NCBI GenBank assembly: GCA_024349245.1
Contig: JALDNG010000493.1
Span: forward strand, 1-64,000
Origin: Neodontobutis hainanensis
Taxonomy: Eukaryota > Chordata > Actinopteri > Gobiiformes > Odontobutidae
Direction: 5' to 3'
Length of the DNA: 64,000 nt
A program made the translations under genes and the position numbers. Of the stretch, positions 27,714-40,284 are shown piece by piece. The notes beneath the pieces are model-generated. The model was not told the origin of the DNA. It worked only from the letters and a program-made list of their open reading frames with translations, and made no database searches. Numbering within the stretch: position 1 is the stretch's first letter; every line of letters starts with the position of its first letter.

Positions 27714-27926
27714 TTAAATTGCCAGTTACATGGTAATAAACAGTATAAGTACACTTTAAGGAACAGAATTCATGATATAGATCATTAAATCTAAAAACAG
27801 ACAGATAATTAATTGGTATGCCATAAAATTGAAAATATAAACTCAAGCAATATGTTGAACTCTCAAAGAAATGACACAAAATTTGAAGAGGAAATAGGCA
27901 ATGAAAGTCGACGTATGCTTTTATGA
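27714..27926 (+). CDS. Candidate exons of an unknown split gene
   Basis: One frame from 27714 to 27788 (TAA) reads LNCQLHGNKQYKYTLRNR. Farther on, a frame ending at 27815 joins in phase, across a 32-nt GT...AG intron (27816-27847), to 27848-27926 (TGA), which reads NMLNSQRNDTKFEEE. The composition is far from the AT background. The link between the first frame and the second is unresolved, and a donor at 27913 could continue the gene beyond the TGA. The minus-strand frame at 27691-27879 is probably a shadow. Function unknown. Confidence 0.4.
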
Positions 27927-29323
27927 ATTAAAATTTTTTGAAAACGAGAGAAAAAATACTTTAATTTTTTTCAAATATTTCAAATAAAACTCAATGGTTG
28001 AAATAATATTTTGATTCAATTTTAAAAACATTTGAATGCGTTTGGAATAATTTTCAACAGAATTATTTGATTCTGAATACGTGTAATTTTCTCAACGATT
28101 TTCACGTTTAGATTTCATTGCGAAACTTATTATTGGTAATAAAATATGAGTTCTTCAGTTCATCAAAATTTTACGATGATTCAAACATTAATTTTGATCT
28201 TCATTCGTTGAAGTATATATCGACCAAATTATTAAGATTTATTTGGATACCTCATCTATGTTTTTTATAAACACAGAAATAAGATTTTTATGTTCATCAA
28301 AATAAATAAATGTTATGTAATAAGAAAGAAATTATCATATTTTTATTATTGTAAATAAATATACAAGTTTTAGTTTTGATTTCTTTTGCTTGAAAATATT
28401 GATCGCATAGACTACAAAGTTTATGAAAATTTTAATGGAGACTGTTCAATATTTTAAAACTTCAAAATGTTTTACACTTTAATTATTTGATACCGAAAAA
28501 GACAGCCCTTATATCGATGCTATTTTTGATATGAAATATTATGATCATATTTCTGAATAATTTAAAGAAAAGTTAGTCGTCTTCAATACATATTATTCTC
28601 AATTAGTTTTTTAAAAATTTTTCATCAAATTAATTATGAGTTAATATTTATTTTATTTTTACATCATAGTAAAAATTGCTTATATATTTTCAACAATTTT
28701 TTTTGGCCGTCAAGAATTTTCATCCAATGGAAAGAATACCTTATTTTATGTTTATATTCTCGACGCCTTATTCAGGTTAGAGAGATGATACTTGCAAATC
28801 ATGAGTCAAATAGAATTCGGAATAAACTGTATATCATAACATATTTTCTAAATTTAGAACCAATAAATAAGAAATCAGCATGATAATTTAAATTATCATG
28901 TTACATGCAAAAATGAAAGATCTCAACCTTATATTTATTTTCTTTAATTTTCTGAGAAGAATAACAAATATTTTTTTAATGTTTTGAGATAACCAACAAA
29001 AAATTAAAGTCTAAAACCTTGCATACTTTGATAAATTCATTTTTAATCTAATTTCAAAAATGATAAAATAAATTTAAATAATTAAAAAATATTGAGACCG
29101 ATTGGCCACCAAAATATAAATGATAATTTTTTAATGTGAAATAAGAACGATTCAAAGGCTCAATTTTAAATTTATTTTATATATTGATTTTAAATTGTCA
29201 TAATTTTTGGAAAATAGTAATGTCACAACAAAGTAAATTTTCTCAAAGATGTGTTTATTTAGCATTTTATCGTCAAGAAATATTTAAGATAAATTATCAT
29301 AAGTATTTACAATTCAATAAGAT
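27927..29323. other. AT-rich stretch up to the retroelement edge
   Basis: AT-rich and featureless. The composition changes abruptly at about 29324, where the LTR-like repeat begins, so the 29184-29384 frame that straddles this edge is not a gene. Confidence 0.5.
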
Positions 29324-29540
29324 TGTGGTGCGCTGCTCCGCGACCATTAGCGGCTGGGAAGTCAGAAATAATCTAGGATATTAATAATCGTTATTTTTTT
29401 GAGCATAATAATTCTTTTAATGACATATATCGAAGAAACACCAATGAGGGGCGACAGTTTGAATAACACGATTCAAAATCCATAATTACTGCCTCTCTCC
29501 TTCGAATATTCTTTCAAGCTGTATAATCTTAGAACCTTAT
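29324..29540 (+). repeat. Left LTR-like repeat of the gypsy relic
   Basis: It begins TGTGG at 29324. It shares a 19-base identical core at 29402-29420 with 33262-33280, with recognisable but diverged similarity for about 80-100 bases around it. A TATA-like ttataaaag lies near 29538. The right boundary is approximate. Confidence 0.6.
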
Positions 29541-29554
29541 AAAAGAGAGGAACG

Positions 29555-30160
29555 AAGCCTTAGAGATGGCGATTGACCGTATGCACATTCCGAGTTGAAA
29601 TCAAGGAACATTGGATTTAAGTAGACAAGAAGATTTTTAGATTTTTCGACTTTGAGAAACAAGATGTTTTCCAATGAATTGACGATTTTTGATCTCTATT
29701 TGTGCGATGTAATTGAGTGGATCTTGGAGCACAAAAGCTTTTTCGGCGGGTGGATAGCAAAAATATTATCCTGCTAAAGAAAGTTTCAAAACTAATAATG
29801 AATTCTTGAAAGAGGTGTGTTCATTTAAATATCCGATTTTAAAGACTAAGGACTTATATAAAACGATCAATCTCTAAAACACGACTCCTATTTCCTCATA
29901 TATGAATTTTATAAGGAAATCGTTTGAACGGTTAACGATCTCGCAACGATTAAGAAATGGGGCAAGAAGGGGAGGCAAACTCGATTAGAAGAGACATTCT
30001 TCTCTTTATTGAACAAAAATACCAGAAATTGAAATTTTCATAACAGAAGCTCAAAGCCTAAAAGGAAATTCGGCCGAGAGTTGCGGAAGCTGTCCTTGCT
30101 CGCATTTCTAGAGAATATCTTCAACAAGAACAGAACGAGTCCAGAGACGTAATCAATTGA
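29555..30160 (+). pseudogene. Gag-like remnant of the gypsy relic
   Basis: It lies directly after the left repeat. Short in-frame pieces (for example VAEAVLARISREYLQQEQ near 30082-30140) resemble a helical Gag, but stops interrupt every frame. No CCHC knuckle was found. It is assigned from position and composition more than from motif. Confidence 0.4.
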
Positions 30161-30682
30161 AATATTTTAATAAAAATTATTTTCTTTTTTTCGATTACGT
30201 ACACTCAATATCTATCGATTATTCCAAGAAAAAAGATTCTTAGACATAGAAAATATAAATACACAGCACTTGACTATTTTCCAAGAAACAACAATGGAAA
30301 GCGGCATGAAAATAATGATATTATTATTATTGAATATAGGTCTTGAGTCTCTTCTTTTTAATTGTAAATTTAGCTGCAGAACCTTTCTTCAGTTGTCATA
30401 TAGGCACTAGATCCAAGTTTACATATATTTACCGAGAATTCAGTGTCAAAAAAGCTATTCTGTCCAGAAAGTATCGTTATTCAAGATTATATGTGCTGAC
30501 AGTACCAAATATATTGGATCTTTAATGGTTTAATTGAACTGTAGGTTCAAGGCATAAAATTTCAGTTGAAGCAAGATTTCAGTGTTTTCCATATTTTTGA
30601 CAACAGATATTATTCTTTGAAATTGAATTCATGTGAACTCACATTTTAATGTTTTACATCAAAAACGAAGAGATCAAAATGT

Positions 30683-31569
30683 GTGGCAATAACATTTCAT
30701 TGGTCGATTTTACTAAACCTGACACATGTTTTAATTAAGAAGGTAAATATTCTTAAAATAGATAAAGCTGAACCTGTACAACCGAAACCATGTATAAGGG
30801 AGTTAGAAATGTTATCTAGGAATACGAGGATAGTTATCCAAAAAAGGCTCGATTCTAATGGCGAACAATCAGATTATATTAAAAACGCGAATCTGATAAC
30901 TTCAACCAAACCATATGCAGTATCACACGCAATAAAGTTGAGAGTTGGGGAGGAAATCGATAAGTTACTAAACCTCTGTATTATTAGGAAAAGTGAAGAC
31001 CATTTTCCAGCCCCGATTTTTGTATTATTACAATATCTAGTGACCACGGCTGGTCGTTGACTTCAGAAAATTTAACCAGAATACAGTCAGTGCTAGCTTC
31101 CCTGCTCCAATTTGAATAACCGCCCAAAGGAATTGTATGTATGCCAAATCTTCTCCCAAATGGATTTAAAGTGTCTTTTTTTCAGATATAACAAGCAGTA
31201 GAATTCATTCAATTCAGTTCATTTGTTCTCCCATACGTACAGTAAAAATGCACAGAATTAGGATTCGGTTTGAAAAACACCCCACGAGCCTTTCAAAGAG
31301 ACATAATAAACACGTTTGGTCATTTATTTTTTGTAAAGAAATATACAAATGATATTTTGATGGCATCGAAATATCATAAAGATCATTTAGATCATATCAA
31401 GGCAGTTCATTGTATTCACAGGTTTGCGAGTGTATCAATTACATTTCTCGAAAAAAATTTTCAAAAGAAATTTCTCTCATTAATCATATCCCCAGAAGGA
31501 ATACGATCAGGAACATCGAGTATCGAAATATTATTCAGGGGAAAAATTCACAAACCTGCAAAAAGTTGA
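30683..31569 (+). pseudogene. Gypsy reverse transcriptase, broken
   Basis: Three frame pieces form one RT. 30683-31060 covers the pre-RT and fingers region (AIKLRVGEEIDKLL, HFPAPIFVL). 31047-31117, in another frame, reads LVVDFRKFNQNT, which is RT block 2. 31262-31569 reads FGLKNTPRAFQRDI, then FGHLFFVKKYTNDILMAS, which are the GLKNAPRTFQ block and the active-site block. The canonical YxDD is YTND here, with the first Asp replaced by Asn. Frameshifts and stops separate the pieces, so the enzyme is dead. Confidence 0.85.
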
Positions 31570-32613
31570 CGAAACATATTGGAAAACTCAATTGATCTTT
31601 TCGTATATAAGAAATATTTGCTAAAATTTTTCAATATTACAGACAAATTAAAAGACAAAGTTGGGTTTGATTGGAATGAGGTAGATATTTTTGTATGTTC
31701 AAAAATGATGTTGAAATAAAGGACAAACTCTTTTGTGTTTTCAAAATTATTCAAAAGATTTTTCCCTACATACTGACGTAAGCATACTCAGAATCTGAGA
31801 TGTTCTTTTTAGGAAAAACATAGATTGGCATATATTGCTAGACATTCAGAAAAACTGAAAAACGATATAACATCATAGAAAGGTAGTTTATGGGGATCTA
31901 TTTATCAATGAATCTCTTCAAGAGTATTATATATAACAACAAAACAGATGTTTTCCCAGATAGAAGGAACCTTAAGTTTACCCATACATTATTTGTTTGA
32001 GAGTGTTCAAAATGAAATGAACCTATTATGTGAATTCGATAAAGAATTACATAACAGACCACTTTTCAATTGTTTATTTCGTTGGAGAAAGAGTTTTTGA
32101 TTAACTATCGAAACGAAGAAGTCTCAGAAGGTCAAAAATGTATAAGAAGTCAGAATCTAAATTTAATGAATCTTGAAGGTTATATGATCACATTTTACTC
32201 TTGAATAAGAAATTTAGTTAAACATAAATTATCAGATATATTTATCAAGAAAATGAACTCAAACATGAGACATCCAGAAGGGAAAAGTGTAATTGTGATC
32301 TTGAAAGATTATATTACAAAATATGACTTATCAATAAGATGTTATCGATTGACGATAATTTGCGCCGATTGCCAAGAGTTCTAACCCGTGGAAGGAAAGA
32401 ATATTGTGAGGTGTATATTCTGATGCTACTTTCACCAAAATAAGCACAGTTATTGTGGACCATAATGAGAAAAGTCATTTCATACAAATCTAGAAGGGAG
32501 AAAGTTTTAAATGCACAATTTTCTGTGATATGCACAATATTTTCTAATGCTTACTTTTCGAGAACCCGATTTCAAATAACATCTTCCATATAATTTTGCA
32601 TCAATGGTCAAAA
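31570..32613 (+). pseudogene. Eroded RNase H / integrase N-terminal region of the gypsy relic
   Basis: By position this should encode RNase H and the integrase zinc-binding domain. No motif is clear and frames are very short, so only its location and composition support it. Confidence 0.4.
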
Positions 32614-33020
32614 GATTTCGGTAAAGCAATTACTTTTGTGTCGGATCAAGATAAACCATACATTCCAAAGAATTATAAGAACCTGTTAAAATCAATAAAT
32701 ATCTTTTAAAGCTATACTTCCATTTATAACCCAACGGCGAAAGGAATTAGTAAACGAGTTAATTTCATAATTAGTTTAATTTCGTTGAAATGTCAAAACC
32801 AAGATCTTCCAAATAGATAATGCTAATCAATTTCAGACTCAATTGTTCATTTGTCCGCATTTTAAACACCATCAACCTTGAGGTAAAGAATAATTATTCA
32901 TACCTGGATCAACTAAAGAGACAGATAAACAAATTATGGGTGGTAAAACAAAGAAAATTAAACAATATTCACATAGATGAAGAGAGAATAAATAAAATAG
33001 GAATGCATGTACAGTTACAA
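32614..33020 (+). pseudogene. Gypsy integrase core, broken
   Basis: The frame 32614-32768 carries the second half of the integrase core: ITFVSDQDKPYIPKN holds the second catalytic Asp (VSD), and YNPTAKGISKRVN matches the family's YHPQxNGxxERxN block. Here the catalytic Glu is Lys. A TAA at 32707 interrupts it. A later frame to about 33020 (LEVKNNYSYLDQLKRQIN) continues in the usual post-core region. It is non-functional. Confidence 0.8.
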
Positions 33021-33196
33021 CGTTAATATCAAGTTTTTTGTGCGATTAACAAATAAAGGGAAACTTTGTCAACTCTTTGATCTTCTTTTACATTTACTTT
33101 CCTTCACAGACAACAAATTTTAAGAAAATTTCTCAACTATGATGTTTGGGTTCACATAATAAGTGTCAAACGTAATCTAGAAGACAAAGGGAAACC

Positions 33197-33430
33197 TGCG
33201 GTACCTGCTTCACGATATTTGAAGACTGTGGAATCTAAAATAATAGATCATTATTTTATAAAGCATAATAATTCTTTTAAAGACAAATATTGAAAAATCA
33301 CAAAGACGGGAGGTCGGCCGGATGACATCTATTGGAAATCAATTATCACGAGTCATGTGCTCACAAGCTCTATCCCACAATGGTACCTAAAACCTACTTT
33401 ATAGTCTATAATGATGTGTAATTCAAGTGT
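33197..33430 (+). repeat. Right LTR-like repeat of the gypsy relic
   Basis: It begins TGCGG at 33197, in line with TGTGG of the left copy, and contains the same core at 33262-33280. The two copies differ at many sites, so the insertion is old. The outer end is set where the sequence returns to the AT-rich background. Confidence 0.55.
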
Positions 33431-35161
33431 CATTTATTAAAAAGTGATAACAGGTAATTTATAACCTTTTTTAGAAGATATTCATTAATTTTTTTTATTA
33501 TTTGAGAAAATATTTTACCCTTGACGATATTTTTTGATTTTAAAGATTACCATCTTATTATATTTGTCTGTGAAAATGGTAAAAAAGGAGCTGGATATTG
33601 AATTTTTTGAATATATTTAGTTTCACAAGATAACATAAATTTTAGAATATCTTAAAATTGAGGATATAAAATAAAATATTAAAAAACTTGATGTAATTTT
33701 TTATAACTTTTAAACAAACTAAATTATATATCTGTATAATTTCGATGTTTGTGGAAAATTTTAAATATTATTAAGTCACTTTATAATGATAAAATATCGA
33801 ATGGAAAGAAGCTAAATGTCATGTAAGGCGAATAAAACATCATAAAATTATTCGTAAAAATTTATTCTTTGAGCCAATGTGAACGACGAAAAAATATTTT
33901 GTCATTATTCTTTCATTCTAAAAATTTGTTGCAACTCATAAAAGATAAGTTTTGAAAATAACATTTTTTACTCATTTATACTATCATCACATTTTAACTA
34001 ATTTTTGTCATTAAAAATTTCTGAACTGAGAAATATAAATAAATAAATTTACCATATAGCTGATCATTCAAACAAATAAATTTTTATATCGTAGAATGAA
34101 TATGAAATAAGAAAAAGATATCTTGTTTCTCATAAAAATACGCATTTTTGTTAGAAAAATTAAGATTTAGATTAATTTTACTTTTTACCAAACAGAAAAA
34201 GAATATTTTTTATTTTATCAGTTATCTCTTAAGAGAGTAATTTGATACATATTTATTATTTAAAAAAAATGGTAGATTTACATGAAGAAAATACTTTTGT
34301 TTAATTGTTTTGTTCATAAAGTAGGCTCTGTTATACACTTTAATATGTTAATATATGTTAAAGATATATTTTAATCTATATGATCCGAAAAAATTTGTTT
34401 CAAAAAATCACGAGTTTTATGACTATGTAATATTGAAGTGTACTAATTAGTCGCCGCATTATTATCACATTTCTTAATTTTAAATTAAAATATATTACAT
34501 TTTCAGAGAATAGAATTTTTTATTTTCGATACATTGTTATATATGACAAATAAACTTGAAAAGAAAATACTAATTTCTAATATTTAAAGAAAATTGTAAA
34601 ACCTATATTTTAATTTTACAGATATTCAAAAATATTTCAAAAATTTTAAAATCACTTTATTCCTAAATATAAAGGTTGTGATATAAATGTAAGGCATACA
34701 ACTATTAAGAGATTTTTCACATTAAAATGTTAAAGATGAAATACGTTTTGATGAAAAATTTTAAAATTTATCGTCTCTTGTAAAAACATGAAATTATAAA
34801 GGATGAAATATCGAATTTATTAGTATTCAATATTATTCATTTTCACGTTGAATGATAAAGAAAATGAAAATAAGTATAATTTTTGAAAGGAAAAATTTTA
34901 AAATAGAAAATTATTTTTAAAATTTGATTTATATTGTTTATTCAATAGAAGAAATAAATTTAATTAAATAATGCGTCTGCGCGGAAATTAAAAATGTCAA
35001 ATACTGATTGACGAGTATATTGATGAAATAACAATTCTATGAATTTATATTTTCATAAAAATTTTACTTCTGTCAGTAACTTCATTGAATTATATTAAAA
35101 TAACTTAACTTTTAACGTAGTTAATTATCCATAAAAGTAATTACTTATAAGTGTTGGATAA
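33431..35161. other. AT-rich stretch, nothing supported
   Basis: AT-rich spacer between the retroelement and the next gene, with no convincing exon or signal. Confidence 0.45.
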
Positions 35162-36845
35162 AAGTGTTCTGTTATTTTAATTTTTTCCTCAACTTGCTCT
35201 ATTGGTTACATAAATGTGAAAATTGATGAAGAAAATAAATGTATGACGTACGCTTGAATATCAAAAATTCATGCGCGTACTACGCCTGGTTAAATATTTT
35301 ATAAGTGAAATAGCGCCAAATTTTTTCCTGTTTTTTTGCTTGGGAATTCTTTTTTACGTTAATAAAATATCAGTCATATCATCAATTATCTTTATGATAA
35401 ATGAGCCACGGAATGCATTTATCAAATATTATAAGGCGTTAATATCAATGATTAAAATTTTTATATTAAATTTTACAAGTTTTTTCATGATTATTTAAAA
35501 GTTACGCAAACCTCCGAATGTTTTTTAATCACTAAAAATAATAAAAATCTTGCTTTTACTAAGTTTACGTTTTGCATACTACTTTTTCAATCTCAAGTAT
35601 ATTGAGTATTTCTATTTCACCATTATCAGCCAATCAATTGTTTTTTCACCAAAACATAAGGTAAGTTAAATTCTGACAATCTTTTCAGTCTGTATCTTCA
35701 AATTATCGATCATCTAAGTATGCATCAGACCCAAGAAAGCAATCCACAACCCTCATAAAAAATAATTCTCAAGAGAAGATATTCTCTACATATGAGCACA
35801 AAACACCCAGGAAAGAGTCTATTCACACACGTTCCTCTGAAGTTATATCAGAAGATAGACGACATATTTTTAATAATGATCCATCTAAAGAACGGATGAG
35901 ACGTTTAAGATCTAAGCGAAAAACCCTTCTACGTTCATTTTTTGTTTATAACCCTTCAGTTGTCGATTTTTATTCAAAAAATGGCTACTTACTCTTGAAT
36001 AAACAGGCATCAGAATCAAAAATAGCGCTTTTGCGTAAAATTCAAAATAATCATCCGCGTGAACAGATCTTTTCAGATAAACTTCAAAAATTTAATGAGA
36101 AAATTGAGAATGAATCAAAGTTATTTGAAATGCAGCCAGATAAAAGGTGTTTAGAGAATTATAAAAAATATGACAATACCATGTTCAAAATCTAAAATTT
36201 CGTTTTTATAAAAATTTAGGTGTCAGACAACATATTTTATTTTGCGATGGTCATCTTTATCATAACCGTTTGAGGAGAAACTATTTTATCAAATTATCGA
36301 TTATCGAAAAAGAATTCTGTTTTAACTATATTAAATCACGTATCTACGATAAACGGGTAATCAAATTTCTTGAAGATTTATTGAAAGAGTTAAGTTTTTT
36401 AGCTCATTTCGAAACACGTGGATTATTTCATAAATTTAAAAGAAATAGCATCTAATTACCTCAGTGGTTTATTCGTAACTATCGCGATATTAAAAAAACA
36501 ATACGATTTTTATCATTTAAACATCGAATAAATATTCGAAACAGAAACAAAAGATCTATATTTCAGAGTGATGTAATTGAATTAATGTCAAATATCAGAC
36601 AGAAAACCTTTCCGGTATATTTAAATCATTCAGCATAGTTTTGCTTTTCCAAATATTCAGATAAACCAGTTAACTGTATATGTTGCGGGGTAAAAATTGA
36701 TCTAGTATATCTTAAAGGATATAGAGTATTTTTTGTTGCTTTTGGAATAGTATTTTGAATCTTTTAATTTAAGAATACAGTAAAAAAGTATGTATATGAA
36801 AAATATAACGAATTATGCTCAATTAATATTCGAATGGATGAATAA
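35162..36845 (+). CDS. Ten-exon gene of about 430 codons, membrane-linked, unknown
   Basis: I do not recognise the family. Exons: 35162-35247, 35306-35478, 35502-35562, 35630-35660, 35689-36182, 36227-36417, 36443-36474, 36567-36614, 36639-36749 and 36774-36845 (TAA). Introns are 58, 23, 67, 28, 44, 25, 92, 24 and 24 nt, with all phases consistent. The first exon has an EGF-like Cys pattern (TCSIGYINVKIDEENKC). Hydrophobic segments follow (FFLFFCLGILFYV and a second near 35440-35475). Next comes a basic, Ser-rich then helical region on the 164-codon exon, which has RMRRLRSKRKTLLRS. The C-terminal exons carry FCFSKY and VNCICCG, a possible metal site. The 36418-36566 part is least certain: an unspliced reading stops at TAA 36453. 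The first four exons could belong to a separate gene. The true start is upstream or missing. Confidence 0.6.
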
Positions 36846-39745
36846 ATATTTATTATTAAAAATTATTTTGATATCATATCTTAATTCACCTAAATTTTAT
36901 TTTCAAATATCATTAACGCCTTGATAACTTTTTACATATTAAAATTCTGATGTATGTTCATATGAAATGGCAGGTAAAGTAAAACTAATAGTTGCACTTA
37001 TATTTCATCACATTTTTAAAAATTAGTGAAATTTACTTTTCTATTAATAAAGTATTCCTAATGGTTTTTGACAAATTATTTAAATAATTTAACCATTCAA
37101 CGATATAATATAAAAATATATGTTTTGAAATTCAAAAATTGAAATTTTTATTTTTAATAAGATAAAAAACACTCATATCTTTCATTTTGATCAAATTTCA
37201 AAATATTAAAAAATAAATATTATTTGTTCACAGCAATTGTTTCAAAAACATATTATCTTCAATCTATCATATTATTAAAATCGTTTGATAGACATTTGTG
37301 ATATCCTTTAATGTATGTGTATTAAAAAAATTCTATCATTTTCTTAATCTCTCTAAAATGATATATTATTAAAACTATATCTTTAAAAATAAACTCGTTT
37401 TTACACTCAATAAATTAAAATAAAAACATATTTAATTGTAGAATATGTCTCATATGATATTTACAAATATTTGATAAATTTAATGGTTTTTATTGATAGT
37501 GTTCAACTGATTATTTTAAAGAGATCTCAATTTTCTTAATTTATCACGTGTCTAAAATAAAATTGTTATTGTCTTTGAGCTCATTTAAGTTTCAGCAACC
37601 ATTTTAAACCAAATCTTAAGATCCATCGTATTAGTGGTGTTTTTTAATCTAAATTCAGGTTTTCCGTCGATTATTTAAAGATCATTGTATTTAAGATATC
37701 GTTGTAAAGTTTAATTTATTTTTCAAAATAAATTTATTAGTTTTTTGATCTAATAATAAAAATAAATTCAGGAATGGTAGATTTATACTTATGATATAAC
37801 TTACAATAATCCGAAAAAAGTTGTCATCTTTTATCAAAAGTATGATCTTTACTATGTAGCTTGATTTTAATATTTAGATTTTTATACTGAGGTAAAACAA
37901 TAAGTGTTATAAATTCAAATTTTTTAGTGTATTTATGTTGAATAAATTTAGATATGATATAATTTAAAGAAAATTAAATTGTTTTTAATCATTATATAAT
38001 GAGTTATAAACAAAATACTTTATTAATTGAAATTTTGACTTTTTCTTAAATCAACTAAAATTTTTTTGAATTTAGTTATTTGAAAACGATGACGAATGAA
38101 ACATAAAAACATTTTTAAAGGATTCTAGATAATTTTATACCATTATACATGAAATTACTTTCTAACTGAAATTAGTAAAAATTAAAATTTTATTCTTTAA
38201 AAGATCAAACGATTATATGACATATATTAAATCAAATATAAAATATAAATCAGATTTTAGAAAATCAGGTATCATCTAAATAATTAAAATTATCATCAGA
38301 ATTGAAAAATATAAACAAAATCATTATCTTCCTCAATTAAGTGTTTTTCTTGCCTAATTTTCAATTTCTGTTGATAAGGTAAATTTATATTTTTAAATTT
38401 TCATCTTTATGCGATCGAATTAATTATTTAAACTTTTTGATTTATGTAAATAATTTATTAATTATAAGCTGGAATATTTTTTTGGATATAATGAATTTTA
38501 AAATTCGATTTTAATGTCATTTTTGATTTTATTTTCATTTTTACAATATGAAGTGTATGTAATAAAAACGGAATTTTAGTTTTATTTTAGTAAAAGATTT
38601 TTATGAAATAGTCAAAACCTTAAAGTTGGGAAAGATCTTCAAAATTATTATACCACGATAGGTTTAATACACCTTTATGTCTTTATTATTATTTACCAAA
38701 GAATCTCTTAATCTGATTTTGTTATCTTGTTAAAACCGGATGAAATATTTTTTGAAAAATATGATATTCTTACTTTGTAGATTTAAATTATTTAAATTAG
38801 ATGTCAAAATTATAGTTCTGCTAGAGTATAATTTCGATTTAGGAATGATAAAATTACTTTAATCTCATAGTTATTTTATGAGTCGCATTAATTTGTTTTC
38901 TATTTTTAAATTTTTGATTTGTTAAATTTGTGCTTATTGGATCTTTAAGTATTTTACAAGGTTTAATGAATATTTTTTTCATTAATTGTACACATTAGTA
39001 TATTTATATCTGGGGATATTATTTAATCTATTCTCAGATAACCCTTCATAGATATACAGGAGACGTAAAAGTATTATTTTAAGAGTATTCACATAAAATA
39101 TAAAATTTGTTCAATAGAGATTTTCTTTAATATTTTACAGTGTTAAAATTTTCATAAAATTTATAATATATTTTGACGATTCATCCACTTTTTTCTGAAG
39201 TACGTTTTTTATTGAATTTTTTCAGATAAAACCATAATTATTTTCTAAATTAGTAACATATTTTTGAATAATATTTTCAATCAAAGAACATTCTTTTTTT
39301 ATATTTTTTGAATTATGTCTTTAAAACAATTTTAAGATATATCTTGTGTTGCTTCGAACGTTATAAACTTTGTCAAAAATGAAGAGATACATTATATTTT
39401 AAAATTATTTATCATACATATTCAATGCTATTTTGCAGCATAAATTCTATAATTTAAATTTTTGATTTCTTAAACCTTTTTTAATTGCATAAAAAATAAA
39501 AATATTTCCCTCGTGTACAATATTTTAAGAGTTATTTAAATATATTTTTTATTTTTTGATTGTTGAATAAAACATAAGTTATATAATAAAGCTTAATGGA
39601 GAGTATATAAATAGTAAATATTTTTTCCGAAATAATTTGTATTGAAAGTAAATAAAACAGTGGTGTATACTTTTATTATTTTTAATTTTCATCATAACAA
39701 AACAAATTAATGTGTTAATATTGTATAATAGTATTTCATATAGAC
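36846..39745. other. AT-rich stretch, nothing supported
   Basis: About 2.9 kb of AT-rich DNA after the stop at 36845, with no exon-like composition. Confidence 0.5.
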
Positions 39746-40284
39746 ATGCGCAAAAATTCAATGATATTTTTTATGCTAGCAATATCAATTGATGATTCTC
39801 TTCTCTTGGTTATAATTTATAGGTGTCACATTCCCACTTATTTCAATTTGAGGTTAAACGTAAAAACTCTTTTATCAATCCTTTACCTTCCTGTATGTTT
39901 TTTGCAATTCGTTTCTGAAGGCACTATTAACATCACGACGCCATATTTAGAACAAAAGTACCATAATCTATGAAATAATATTTTTTTCTGGGTATGCTAA
40001 TTTGTTTTCTATATCATATGAAAACGTTAAAAAGAACATTGAATTAATGCATATTCATGGATGAAATTCGAAAATTTCAGCTTATTTCAATTAGATGGAA
40101 GATATGGAGGTTTTATTTCACTTCAAAACAGAACATAATACAGTTTGATACTAAATATTTCTATTTTTTTATCTATAATACAAGAATAGTTTTTATGATA
40201 TATAATTTTAATTTCACATCAATGAAGAATTTTAAAGTATTTTTATTTATATCTATCTCAACTAATACATCAAATCGAAGATAA
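39746..40284 (+). CDS. Possible exon cluster, secreted or membrane protein
   Basis: Frames at 39746-39973 and 40057-40284 are each 75 codons. The first opens with MRKNSMIFFMLAIS, which looks like a signal peptide. In other frames between them, SGYANLFSISYENVKKN (about 39992-40042) and LFQLDGRYGGF (about 40080-40112) look coding. A GT...AG segment of 22 nt sits just after the latter. I could not assemble one phase-consistent model, so this is a candidate only. Confidence 0.3.

Larger units (their letters stand above)
29324..33430 (+). mobile_element. Decayed Ty3/gypsy-type LTR retrotransposon
   Basis: About 4.1 kb with a clear lower-A+T profile. In order it holds an LTR-like repeat, a gag-like region, RT fragments, a poorly preserved RNase H/linker region, an integrase core, and the second LTR-like repeat. 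The gene order is that of Ty3/gypsy. Every open reading frame is broken by stops and frame changes, and key catalytic residues are altered, so it is not autonomous. The length is short for the family (about 5 kb), which implies internal loss. No clear target-site duplication could be read. Confidence 0.85.

Noticed and set aside
29184..29384. 66-codon frame at the retroelement edge
   Set aside because: It runs from AT-rich flank into the LTR-like repeat, so it is a chimera of unrelated sequence.
36440..36640. A variant code with TAA/TAG read as Gln (ciliate-like), since in-frame TAA and TAG occur and introns are tiny
   Set aside because: A 24-nt intron (36615-36638) removes the TAG in phase, and other genes end naturally at TAA, TAG and TGA after well-conserved exons. 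The standard code suffices.
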